Shown here piece by piece: positions 1-8,387 of a stretch of 8,538 nt of DNA; within the stretch, counting starts at the first letter, position 1; each line of letters begins with the position of its first letter. The position numbers and the translations under genes are program-made. Source of the stretch: Fidelibacterota bacterium (lineage in GTDB: Bacteria; Bipolaricaulota; Bipolaricaulia; Bipolaricaulales; Bipolaricaulaceae); the NCBI GenBank assembly GCA_024277405.1, contig JAJRVI010000204.1:1-8538 (forward strand), read 5' to 3'. The notes beneath the pieces are model-generated. The model saw only the letters and a list, made by a program, of their open reading frames with translations. It was not told the origin of the DNA and did not search any database.

Positions 1-85
<85 letters not shown>

Positions 86-97
86 ATCCCCACAAAA

Positions 98-118
98 CGT
101 CGGGGGCAAGCCCCGACG
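98..118 (-). repeat. Perfect hairpin in the 23S-5S spacer
   Basis: CGTCGGGG (98-105) and CCCCGACG (111-118) form a perfect 8-bp inverted repeat around a 5-base loop. In the transcript (minus strand) it is followed by TTTTGTG. The short U tract makes it only marginally terminator-like, and termination here would remove 5S from the unit. A processing signal between 23S and 5S, or a dispersed REP-type palindrome that landed in the spacer, fits equally well. Confidence 0.6.
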
Positions 119-133
119 CTACATGCCACACGA

Positions 134-165
134 CCCTGGCCTCGAAAGGTGAATAGGGCGTCTGC

Positions 166-174
<9 letters not shown>
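134..174 (-). repeat. 3' arm of the 23S precursor processing stem
   Basis: Bases 144-174 are the exact reverse complement of 3223-3253 (31 bp without a mismatch). CCCTGG at 134-139 also pairs with CCAGGG at 3259-3264, leaving a small asymmetric internal loop. The inner 8 bp are helix H1 of mature 23S rRNA and the outer part is precursor only. Such a stem is the expected substrate for RNase III-type excision of 23S rRNA. Confidence 0.92.
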
Positions 175-3222
<3,048 letters not shown>

Positions 3223-3230
<8 letters not shown>

Positions 3231-3264
3231 AGCAGACGCCCTATTCACCTTTCAAAGACCAGGG
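3223..3264 (-). repeat. 5' arm of the 23S precursor processing stem
   Basis: Partner of 134-174: 3223-3253 pairs perfectly with 144-174, and 3259-3264 pairs with 134-139. On the minus strand this is the first transcribed segment after the promoter at 3274-3279, so the precursor begins almost exactly at the base of its own processing stem. Bases 3254-3258, the unpaired part of this arm, lie inside a boxA-like sequence. Confidence 0.92.
3250..3261 (-). promoter_or_regulatory. boxA-like rRNA antitermination site
   Basis: On the minus strand 3261-3250 reads TGGTCTTTGAAA, matching the rRNA boxA consensus TGYTCTTTAACA at about 9 of 12 positions. It is in the right place, immediately before the 23S gene. 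In E. coli boxA binds NusB-NusE and prevents Rho termination in rrn operons. Assignment here rests on sequence and position only. Confidence 0.45.
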
Positions 3265-3273
3265 ACCACGCGG

Positions 3274-3303
3274 ATTATAACCCTCTACCATGACCCCCTA
3301 CAA
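3274..3303 (-). promoter_or_regulatory. Promoter P2 of the 23S-5S unit
   Basis: Perfect -10 box TATAAT at 3279-3274 (minus strand), with a moderate -35 TTGTAG at 3303-3298 and an 18-base spacer. The downstream discriminator CCGCG is G+C-rich, as is typical of stringently controlled stable-RNA promoters. The predicted start near 3267 coincides with the base of the 23S processing stem. This is the main evidence that 23S-5S is transcribed from its own promoter. Confidence 0.7.
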
Positions 3304-3308
3304 GGGGG
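3294..3308 (-). other. Short G+C hairpin between rsfS and the rRNA promoter
   Basis: CCCCC (3294-3298) pairs with GGGGG (3304-3308), extended by T3299-A3303, leaving a 3-base loop. It lies 10 bases after the rsfS stop and covers the -35 element of P2. There is no U tract after it on the minus strand, so it is not a standard intrinsic terminator. It may still mark the end of the rsfS message or act as a 3' stabiliser. Confidence 0.4.
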
Positions 3309-3317
3309 CAGGGGCGA

Positions 3318-3345
3318 ATTATACAGCGTGGGAGTGGGGGCTCCA
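3318..3345 (-). promoter_or_regulatory. Candidate upstream rRNA promoter P1, inside the end of rsfS
   Basis: A second perfect TATAAT lies at 3323-3318 (minus strand). The TAA stop of rsfS (3321-3319) is part of it. The best -35 at 16-base spacing is TGGAGC (3345-3340), which is weak. The start would fall near 3311, about 44 bases upstream of the P2 start, giving the tandem arrangement common for rRNA. The -10 overlaps a valine-stop coding context, so chance is a real alternative. Confidence 0.4.
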
Positions 3346-3672
3346 GTCGCGTTTCACGATCTTGTCCGACCAAAGGCCGTCCAGATCGTAGAAAGCCCGC
3401 GCCTCACGGTCGAATATGTGGACCACGAAGTCCCCGTAATCGAGGAGGACCCAACGCCCCTCGGGGAGCCCCTCCTCGTGCTCCGGGGCGAGCGGCATCC
3501 GCTCCAGGAGCTCCTCGGCCAGGGCCTGAACGTGCTTCGGGTTCTCCCCCGAGACGAGGAGGAAATAGCTCGTGGGGATGGTGGTGTCAGAGAGGTCCAT
3601 GAGGACGAGCTCCGTCCCCTTCTTCTCCTCCAAAATGGCCGCGGCCTTCTCGATCAGATCCTCAATCGCCAA
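3319..3672 (-). CDS. rsfS: Ribosomal silencing factor RsfS
   Basis: RsfS (RsfA/YbeB family, formerly DUF143) binds ribosomal protein uL14 on the 50S subunit and blocks its joining to 30S, lowering translation in starvation or stationary phase. The 117-residue product is family-typical in length. It has the N-terminal helix, the TSYFLLVSGENPKHVQAL segment (residues 34-51) and the C-terminal signature with W74, LLDYGDFVVHIF (76-87) and FYDLDGLW (94-101). The start is TTG at 3672, preceded by a good Shine-Dalgarno (AAGGGGGT, 7 bases upstream). It overlaps the 3' end of the LCP gene by 11 bases, so translation is probably coupled. LCP-rsfS adjacency is known in other bacteria, usually with nadD, which is absent here. 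The 23S rRNA unit starts about 50 bases after the stop codon, in the same direction. Confidence 0.95.
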   Translation of the reverse strand: MAIEDLIEKAAAILEEKKGTELVLMDLSDTTIPTSYFLLVSGENPKHVQALAEELLERMPLAPEHEEGLPEGRWVLLDYGDFVVHIFDREARAFYDLDGLWSDKIVKRDWSPHSHAV

Positions 3673-4831
3673 GGACGAACCCCCTTCCCAATATCAGGAT
3701 GAGGTCGGTGCCCTCCGGGATGGGCGTGGGGAGATCCTCGGGGGAGAAATCCTCCGCCGACACCACCCGGATCGGGATCCCCGGGAGGAGCGCGTCCTTC
3801 AGGGCGGTCACCTTGTTGGGATCCCCCGACCAGTTGACGATCATCGTCTCCGGGTAATCGGTCCTATCGGCCCGCCCCACCCGGAGGACCTTGACCCCCC
3901 GCGCCACGAGGAGGGCGCGCGTGCGGTGCGCGAGGAACCTCTCCTCGGTCCCGTTCAGGACCACCACGCGGAGTTCCCCTCGGGTGTAGAACCGCTCGCC
4001 CTCCTCCCAGTGGGTGAGGAGTTTCCGCAGGGCGACGAAGTCCGGCCGCAGCCCCTCCGCCTCTGTGCCCCTACCGGGGACGGCGCGGAGGAGGTGGGCG
4101 GCGAGGGGGAGATCCCGCAGGCGCCGGGCGAGATAGAGCCCATCCCACAGGGTCAGATTGGTGTTCACGCGCGTCAGGGCGAGCTCGAGAAGGCCCCGCA
4201 AGGCCCGGAGGCCCTGGGCACGCACCTTTCCGGCGAGGGCCAGAAGGAACTTGTGCTGCCGGGCGATCCGATCGTACTCACTCTCGCTCCCGCGGTATCG
4301 CACGTACTTGAGGGCCTCTTCTCCATTCAAAAGGTGATCACCGGGCTCGATGCGGATGTGGAGGTTCTGCGATTGGTCCTCATAGATTATCGGCTTTTCT
4401 ACCGTGATCTCGACGCCTCCCACCGAGTCGACGAGCTCCTCGAACGCGGCGAAGTCCACCACGGCGTAGTAGTGGACCTCGACCTCCCCGATAGCCTCCA
4501 CCGCGGCCACAAGCGCCTCCAGGCCCCCGTCCCGGTAGATCTCCTTCAGGGATCTCCAACTCCCCTTTTGATACGCGAGCAGGTTCGGGGGAAAGGAGAG
4601 GAGGAAATAGGGAACGGGACCTTCACGATCGGGGGATATTCCCAGGAGGGCGATGGCGTCGGCCTCCGGTTTCCCTGCCCGCCCCTCGTCCACGCCCACG
4701 AGAAGCACGTGGACCCATTCTCCCCGGTCAAGGGCCCGTTCGACCGGCGTGGTGGAGTAGAGGAAATAGAGGCCAACCGCCACCCCGACGAGTACCGCGC
4801 CCACGATGCTCCAGATCCAACGCACGCACAA
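3662..4831 (-). CDS. LCP (LytR-CpsA-Psr) family protein with C-terminal LytR_C domain
   Basis: LCP proteins are membrane-anchored phosphotransferases that attach lipid-linked glycopolymers to the cell wall, or act on related polyprenyl-phosphate substrates. The 389-residue product has a short N-terminal cytoplasmic end and one transmembrane helix (about 5-25). The LCP domain (about 40-225) includes GVDEG (46-50), D48 and D58, the VGGVEITVEKPI segment (137-148), LNGEEALKYVRYR (168-180, with R178 and R180), and R191-Q192. The LytR_C domain spans about 286-357, starting at LRVVVLNGTEE. The usual SIPRD-type motif is replaced by SFPPN (79-83), so a normally conserved Arg-Asp is missing. TTG at 4831 is taken as the start, with GTG at 4825 as an alternative; neither has a Shine-Dalgarno. 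It overlaps rsfS by 11 bases. The exact substrate cannot be inferred. Confidence 0.88.
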   Translation of the reverse strand: MCVRWIWSIVGAVLVGVAVGLYFLYSTTPVERALDRGEWVHVLLVGVDEGRAGKPEADAIALLGISPDREGPVPYFLLSFPPNLLAYQKGSWRSLKEIYRDGGLEALVAAVEAIGEVEVHYYAVVDFAAFEELVDSVGGVEITVEKPIIYEDQSQNLHIRIEPGDHLLNGEEALKYVRYRGSESEYDRIARQHKFLLALAGKVRAQGLRALRGLLELALTRVNTNLTLWDGLYLARRLRDLPLAAHLLRAVPGRGTEAEGLRPDFVALRKLLTHWEEGERFYTRGELRVVVLNGTEERFLAHRTRALLVARGVKVLRVGRADRTDYPETMIVNWSGDPNKVTALKDALLPGIPIRVVSAEDFSPEDLPTPIPEGTDLILILGRGFVLGD

Positions 4832-4837
4832 AGGTAG

Positions 4838-4860
4838 CGTATAAGGAGAGTTTCCGTCAA
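4838..4860 (-). promoter_or_regulatory. Weak candidate promoter of the LCP-rsfS genes
   Basis: On the minus strand TATACG (4843-4838) lies 6 bases before the TTG start, the same geometry as the leaderless promoters at 5461 and 5540. TTGACG (4860-4855) is a good -35 hexamer but is only 11 bases away, too close to pair with this -10. A -35 match at standard spacing is not evident. Read-through from the ybjQ genes is an alternative source of transcription. Confidence 0.3.
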
Positions 4861-4886
4861 CTTGGGGAACCCGCGCTTCCCGCGCC

Positions 4887-4911
4887 GGGATCGGGCCCCT
4901 GGTCCCGACCC
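4887..4911 (-). other. Hairpin between ybjQ and the LCP gene
   Basis: GGGATCGGG (4887-4895) pairs with CCCGACCC (4904-4911) through 8 bp with one bulged base and an 8-base loop. It sits 15 bases beyond the ybjQ stop codon on the minus strand. No U tract follows, so it could be a weak or factor-assisted terminator or an mRNA 3' stabiliser. It supports, but does not prove, a transcript boundary between the two gene pairs. Confidence 0.4.
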
Positions 4912-4925
4912 GAACGGGGGTGGGC

Positions 4926-5249
4926 TTAGGCCTTGCGGCGGAGCTTCACCGCGGTCCCGTAAGCCAGGATCTCCGCCGCCCCGGCCATGGTTTGGGAGGT
5001 GGCGAACCGCACCCCCACCACGGCATCGGCCCCCAGCCTCTCCGCCTGCGTGATCATGCGCTGGAGGGCCTCCTCCCGGGCCTTGGAGAGCATCTCGGTG
5101 TACTCCACAATCTCCCCGCCCACCACGTTCCGCAGCCCCGCTAGGATATCCCGGCCCAGGTGCCGCGCGCGCACCGTGTTCCCCCGCACGAGCCCCAGGA
5201 TCTCCGCGATCTCATGGCCCGGGACCTCCTGGGTGGTGGTAACGATCAC
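4926..5249 (-). CDS. YbjQ/UPF0145 family protein
   Basis: This 107-residue protein belongs to the YbjQ family (UPF0145, Pfam DUF74/YbjQ_1), small proteins that form oligomeric rings and are sometimes annotated as heavy-metal-binding domains. No enzymatic function is established. Recognisable parts are the VTTTQEVPGHEI start (3-14), GLVRGNTVRARHLGRDILAGLRNVVGGE (19-46), the conserved AREEAL (58-63), LGADAVVGVRF (72-82) and the C-terminal YGTAV (96-100). The start is GTG at 5249. A strong Shine-Dalgarno (AAAGGAGGT) overlaps the end of the preceding gene, whose TGA stop is separated from this GTG by one base. The pair is therefore translationally coupled, and the two proteins probably act together at the membrane. 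Confidence 0.9.
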   Translation of the reverse strand: MIVTTTQEVPGHEIAEILGLVRGNTVRARHLGRDILAGLRNVVGGEIVEYTEMLSKAREEALQRMITQAERLGADAVVGVRFATSQTMAGAAEILAYGTAVKLRRKA

Positions 5250-5250
5250 C

Positions 5251-5454
5251 TCACACCTCCTTTCCCTGCCGCAGGCGCTCCCGCAGGAGGCCCAGGATCA
5301 CGAGGAGGAGCCCGAGGAGCGCCAGGGCGATGACGGCCTTCAGGAACAGGGGGACCCCCGCGACCCCAAACAGGAGCCGCAGGATCCAGTACGCCGCGTA
5401 GCCCGCGAGGAGGGCCAGCGCCGCGATCAAGAGGGCATAACCGATCCGGAGCAC
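5251..5454 (-). CDS. Small membrane protein with two transmembrane helices, function unknown
   Basis: From GTG at 5454 this gene encodes 67 residues: two hydrophobic helices (about 5-26 and 33-55) joined by a short glycine/valine turn, then a charged C-terminal tail (RERLRQGKEV). The longer open frame starting at 5571 was rejected. Its first 39 residues are proline/arginine-rich and non-hydrophobic, and would overlap the hypF start. In contrast, GTG 5454 lies exactly 6 bases after a perfect TATAAT box. There is no Shine-Dalgarno, so translation is probably leaderless. I do not recognise a family. It is coupled to the ybjQ-type gene, which suggests a membrane partner or anchor for that soluble protein. 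Confidence 0.75.
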   Translation of the reverse strand: MLRIGYALLIAALALLAGYAAYWILRLLFGVAGVPLFLKAVIALALLGLLLVILGLLRERLRQGKEV

Positions 5455-5460
5455 GGGCCC

Positions 5461-5466
5461 ATTATA
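5461..5466 (-). promoter_or_regulatory. Promoter -10 for the membrane protein-ybjQ operon (leaderless)
   Basis: Perfect TATAAT on the minus strand (5466-5461). The next 6 bases are GGGCCC, followed directly by the GTG start at 5454, so the expected transcription start coincides with the start codon. No convincing -35 hexamer is seen 16-18 bases upstream, which suggests either an activator or a weak -35 requirement. Confidence 0.65.
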
Positions 5467-5485
5467 TCCCCGCTGCGGGCCGATC

Positions 5486-5517
5486 GGTCCAGGGCGCGTG
5501 CGTGGTCTCCCTGGGCC
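5486..5517. promoter_or_regulatory. Dyad centred between the divergent promoters, possible operator
   Basis: GGTCCAGGG (5486-5494) and CCCTGGGCC (5509-5517) are inverted copies with one mismatch, separated by 14 bases. The centre (about 5501.5) lies within 2 bases of the midpoint between the two -10 boxes, and the half-sites fall at the two -35 regions. A shared regulator of hypF and the minus-strand operon is a reasonable but untested reading. High G+C content raises the chance of coincidence. Confidence 0.35.
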
Positions 5518-5539
5518 GGTGGGATCGTGGACGAGGGAA

Positions 5540-5545
5540 TATAAT
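5540..5545 (+). promoter_or_regulatory. Promoter -10 for hypF (leaderless)
   Basis: Perfect TATAAT at 5540-5545, followed by 8 bases and the GTG start of hypF at 5554. No Shine-Dalgarno lies between them. Transcription is expected to begin at or within a base or two of the start codon. The -35 region has no recognisable consensus. Confidence 0.65.
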
Positions 5546-5553
5546 CCCGCGAC

Positions 5554-7794
5554 GTGATCGCCCGATATCACATCCGCGTCTCGGGTACCGTCCAGGGGGT
5601 CGGTTTTCGGCCCTTCGTCTACCGCATCGCCGTGCGGCGGGGCCTCGCGGGATTCGTGCGGAACCTAGGGGACGCCGGGGTGGAGATCGAGGTGGAGGGC
5701 CCCGAGGACGCCCTGCGGGACTTCCTCCGCGCCCTCAGGGAGGAGGCCCCACCCCTCGCCCACATCTCCCGGATCGACCTGGAAGAGCTCCCTCCGAACG
5801 GGGACAAGGCGTTCCACATCCTCGCCTCCCGGGGGGGCGGGGAGGGCGGGGGGGCGATCCCGCCGGACATTGCCACCTGCGACCGGTGCCTGGCGGATAT
5901 CGACGACCCCGGTAGCCGCTACCACGGCTACTGGGCCACGAGCTGCACCGATTGCGGGCCCCGATTCACGGTGATCGAGTCCCTGCCCTACGATCGCCCC
6001 CGCACCTCCATGCGGGATTTCCCCATGTGCGAGGACTGTCGCCGCGAGTACGAGGATCCCCTGGACCGTCGCTACCACGCCCAGACCATCGCCTGTCCCG
6101 AATGCGGCCCCGTGCTCACCTACATCGAGGGCGGGCGGGAGCCCCCAGGGGACCCCATCGAGCTCGCGGCCCAGGCGTTAGAAGCGGGGAAGATCGTGGC
6201 CATCAAGGGGATCGGGGGGACGCACCTGGCGTGCGACGCCACCTCGGAGGAAACCGTCGCCGAGCTCCGCCGGCGCCTGGGCCGGCCCGCCCAGCCCTTC
6301 GCCCTCATGTCCCCGCTGGAGCTAGTGAAGGAATTTGCCGAGGTACCGTCCGAGGCGGAGCGGCTGCTCAGATCCCCCCGGCGCCCCATCGTGGTACTCC
6401 CCAAGAAAGACGGGAAGCTCGCGGAATCGGTAGCCCCGGGGCTCCACACCGTGGGGGTCATGCTCCCCTACTCCGGGCTCCACCATCTCCTGTTCAAGCG
6501 GATCGACTTCCCGTTGGTTATGACCAGCGCCAACCTCCCCGGGAGGCCCATGCTCATCGAGAATTCTCGGATCCTTTCCGAGCTTTCAGGGGTGGCCGAC
6601 GCTTTTCTTCTGCATGACCGCCGGATCGTGGCCCGCTGCGACGATTCGGTGGTCCGGTTCGCGGCGGGAAAGCCGGTCTTTTTGCGCCGCTCCCGGGGAT
6701 GGGTCCCCGAACCCATTGCGGTCAATCTCGGGGAGGAGCCCATGTTGGCCCTGGGGGCGGAGCTGAACGTGGTCTTCGCCCTGTATCAACGGGGAAAGGT
6801 CTTCCTCTCACAGCACATCGGAAACGTGGAGCATTTGGAGACCGAGGAATTCCTGCGGGAGGCCATCGCGCACCTCTTGCGTATTACCGGGGCGCCGCTG
6901 CCGAGCATCGTCGTCTGCGATCTCCACCCCGGCTTCCCCACCACGCGCCTCGCCGAGGAGCTGGGGGAGGAAGTAATAAAAGTGCAGCATCACGTGGCCC
7001 ACGTGGCGGGACTGGCGGGGGAGCATGGGCTGTCTGCCCTGGTGGGGATCGCCATCGACGGCTACGGGTACGGGGTCGACGGGGCCGCGTGGGGCGGGGA
7101 GGCCATCGTCTGGCGGGAGGGAGAGTGGCGGCGGGGGGGATCGCTCCGCCCGGTACCCATGCCGGGAGGGGACCTCACCACCCTCCATCCCGGCCGCATG
7201 GCCACGAGTTTCCTCCTGACCGCGGGCCTCCCCTTGGAGGAAGCCGGTCTTTCTCCCCAGGAGCTCGAGATCGTGAAGCTCCAGATAGAGCGGGGGATAA
7301 ACTGTCCCGAGACGACCAGTGCCGGGAGGTTCCTGGACGCCGTGTCCGCGTGGCTCGGGCTATGCCGGGAGCGTACCTACGAAGGGGAGCCGGCGATGCG
7401 GCTCGAGGCCGCGGCGGCCGCGGGGACCCCAGTCCCCGTCGAGCCCGAGATCCGGGAGCACGAGGGCCGGCCGATCCTGGACACGGCGGCGCTCTTCCGG
7501 GAACTCCACCGGCTGAGGCGGGAGGGGGTATCGATCGCGGACCTCGCGGCCACGGCTCAGGAGGCGCTAGCCCGGGGCCTGGCGCGGATGGCGATCAGGA
7601 TCGCGCGGGAGGAGGGGATAGAGGCAGTGGGCCTCACCGGCGGGGCGGCGGTGAACGACCGGATCGCCTCGGCGGTGAGGGAAGAGGTGGAGTGCGCCGG
7701 CCTCCGCTACGTGCAGCACGCCAAGATCCCGCCCGGGGACGGGGGCCTCTCCTTCGGCCAGCTCGCCCACGCTGCCCACACACGCGGGAGATAG
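5554..7794 (+). CDS. hypF: HypF, carbamoyltransferase for [NiFe]-hydrogenase maturation
   Basis: HypF converts carbamoyl phosphate and ATP to carbamoyl-adenylate and transfers the carbamoyl group to the C-terminal cysteine of HypE, the first step towards the cyanide ligands of the [NiFe] site. The 746-residue protein is full length. It has an acylphosphatase domain (about 3-92; GTVQGVGFRPFVYRIA with R19, and N37). Two zinc fingers follow, with Cys pairs 109/112, 131/134, 159/162 and 181/184. A YrdC-like domain spans about 200-380 (KGIGGTHLACDA, QPFALM, TSANLPGRP). The C-terminal Kae1/TobZ-like domain (about 395-746) has HHVAH (479-483), DGYGYGVDGAAWGGE (503-516), TSAGRFLDAV (588-597), GGAAVN (696-701) and GDGGLSFGQ (728-736). 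All key motifs are intact. The start is GTG at 5554, with a -10 box just upstream and no Shine-Dalgarno. No other hyp or hydrogenase gene lies in the window. Confidence 0.97.
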   Translation: MIARYHIRVSGTVQGVGFRPFVYRIAVRRGLAGFVRNLGDAGVEIEVEGPEDALRDFLRALREEAPPLAHISRIDLEELPPNGDKAFHILASRGGGEGGGAIPPDIATCDRCLADIDDPGSRYHGYWATSCTDCGPRFTVIESLPYDRPRTSMRDFPMCEDCRREYEDPLDRRYHAQTIACPECGPVLTYIEGGREPPGDPIELAAQALEAGKIVAIKGIGGTHLACDATSEETVAELRRRLGRPAQPFALMSPLELVKEFAEVPSEAERLLRSPRRPIVVLPKKDGKLAESVAPGLHTVGVMLPYSGLHHLLFKRIDFPLVMTSANLPGRPMLIENSRILSELSGVADAFLLHDRRIVARCDDSVVRFAAGKPVFLRRSRGWVPEPIAVNLGEEPMLALGAELNVVFALYQRGKVFLSQHIGNVEHLETEEFLREAIAHLLRITGAPLPSIVVCDLHPGFPTTRLAEELGEEVIKVQHHVAHVAGLAGEHGLSALVGIAIDGYGYGVDGAAWGGEAIVWREGEWRRGGSLRPVPMPGGDLTTLHPGRMATSFLLTAGLPLEEAGLSPQELEIVKLQIERGINCPETTSAGRFLDAVSAWLGLCRERTYEGEPAMRLEAAAAAGTPVPVEPEIREHEGRPILDTAALFRELHRLRREGVSIADLAATAQEALARGLARMAIRIAREEGIEAVGLTGGAAVNDRIASAVREEVECAGLRYVQHAKIPPGDGGLSFGQLAHAAHTRGR

Positions 7795-7834
7795 CCCCTG
7801 GTCCCTCTCCATTCCTTTCCCCAGAGAGCTTCTC

Positions 7835-7860
7835 CGGGAAGTGCGTGCTTCCACTTCCTG
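7835..7860 (+). terminator. Hairpin downstream of hypF, possible terminator without U tract
   Basis: Bases 7835-7843 pair with 7852-7860 in a 9-bp stem (GGAAGTG with CACTTCC, extended by one G-U and one C-G pair) with an 8-base loop. It begins 40 bases after the hypF stop. No run of T follows, so it is not a canonical intrinsic terminator. The rest of the 170-base gap holds only the promoter of the next gene. Confidence 0.4.
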
Positions 7861-7931
7861 TCCCCACAGAGTAGGGGGTGCTGGGAGGGCGTTCGGGATC
7901 GTGGGCACCGGATCCCCTCGGTCCGTTTCCT

Positions 7932-7960
7932 TTGCCGCCCGCCATTCCCGTGGTTAAAGT
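7932..7960 (+). promoter_or_regulatory. Promoter of the nucleotidyltransferase gene
   Basis: TTGCCG (7932-7937; 4 of 6 to TTGACA) and TAAAGT (7955-7960; 4 of 6 to TATAAT) are separated by exactly 17 bases. The predicted start lies at about 7965-7969, at the GTG start codon, which again suggests a leaderless or nearly leaderless mRNA. Confidence 0.5.
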
Positions 7961-7964
7961 GTGA

Positions 7965-8387
7965 GTGACCATGCTGACGGGAGGAGTCCTCGCCGAGATG
8001 CGCCGGGTCTTCCGCCGCTACCCGGAGATCGAGGCGGTCTACCTCTTCGGCTCCGCTGCCGAGGGCCGCGCCCATGCGGGGAGCGACTTGGACCTGGCCG
8101 TGGTGACCACCGACGCCGCGCTTAGGGAGAAGAAGCTGGACCTATTGACCGAACTGGCCAAGGCAGGGGTATGTGACGTAGACCTAGTGTTCCTGGACGG
8201 ACGCGACCTGGTGCTCGCCTATGAGGCGGTGCGGCCCAACCGGCTCATCTACGCGCGGGACGGTTTCGCTCGCGGCGCCTTTTACTCCAAGATAGTGCGC
8301 ATGTACCTCGACTTCGAGCCCTACCTCAGGCGCCAGCGGGAAGCCTATAGGCGGAGGGTCCTTGGTGCTCCGGCCTGGCGCCTTTAG
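7965..8387 (+). CDS. Minimal nucleotidyltransferase, MntA-type antitoxin
   Basis: The 140-residue protein has the polymerase beta-like nucleotidyltransferase fold. After a short helix comes YLFGSAAEG, with the GS motif at 29-30. Exactly ten residues later follows D41-L-D43 (GSx10DxD), with a third acidic strand around D73 (VDLVFL). In the characterised MntA-HepT pair, MntA neutralises the HEPN-family RNase HepT by adding AMP to a tyrosine near its active site. The metal-binding and GS residues are intact, so the enzyme may be active. The C-terminal part (about 100-130, FARGAFYSKIVRMYLDFEPY and following) resembles the tail of antitoxin-type family members. Start is GTG at 7965, with ATG at 7971 as a plausible alternative; there is no Shine-Dalgarno. 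The partner gene downstream appears broken. A stand-alone nucleotidyltransferase with another role cannot be excluded. Confidence 0.85.
   Translation: MTMLTGGVLAEMRRVFRRYPEIEAVYLFGSAAEGRAHAGSDLDLAVVTTDAALREKKLDLLTELAKAGVCDVDLVFLDGRDLVLAYEAVRPNRLIYARDGFARGAFYSKIVRMYLDFEPYLRRQREAYRRRVLGAPAWRL

Noticed and set aside
3572..4837. 421-residue plus-strand open frame
   Set aside because: Antisense shadow of the LCP and rsfS genes, which have clear family motifs on the minus strand.
4855..4860. TTGACG as a -35 box for the LCP gene
   Set aside because: Good hexamer, but only 11 bases from the best -10; at 17-18 bases there is only a 3-of-6 -10 match lying on the start codon.
5455..5571. N-terminal extension of the small membrane protein (start at 5571)
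   Set aside because: Would span both divergent promoters and overlap hypF; residues are not conserved-looking, and the GTG at 5454 has a precise -10 box.
6699..7874. 391-residue plus-strand open frame overlapping hypF
   Set aside because: Runs in another frame of hypF with Gly/Arg/Pro-rich sequence; hypF motifs are continuous through the whole overlap.
7896..7931. Short inverted repeats before TTTCCTTT after hypF
   Set aside because: Stems are only 4-6 bp with bulges or long loops, and the T tract is interrupted; weaker than the hairpin at 7835-7860.
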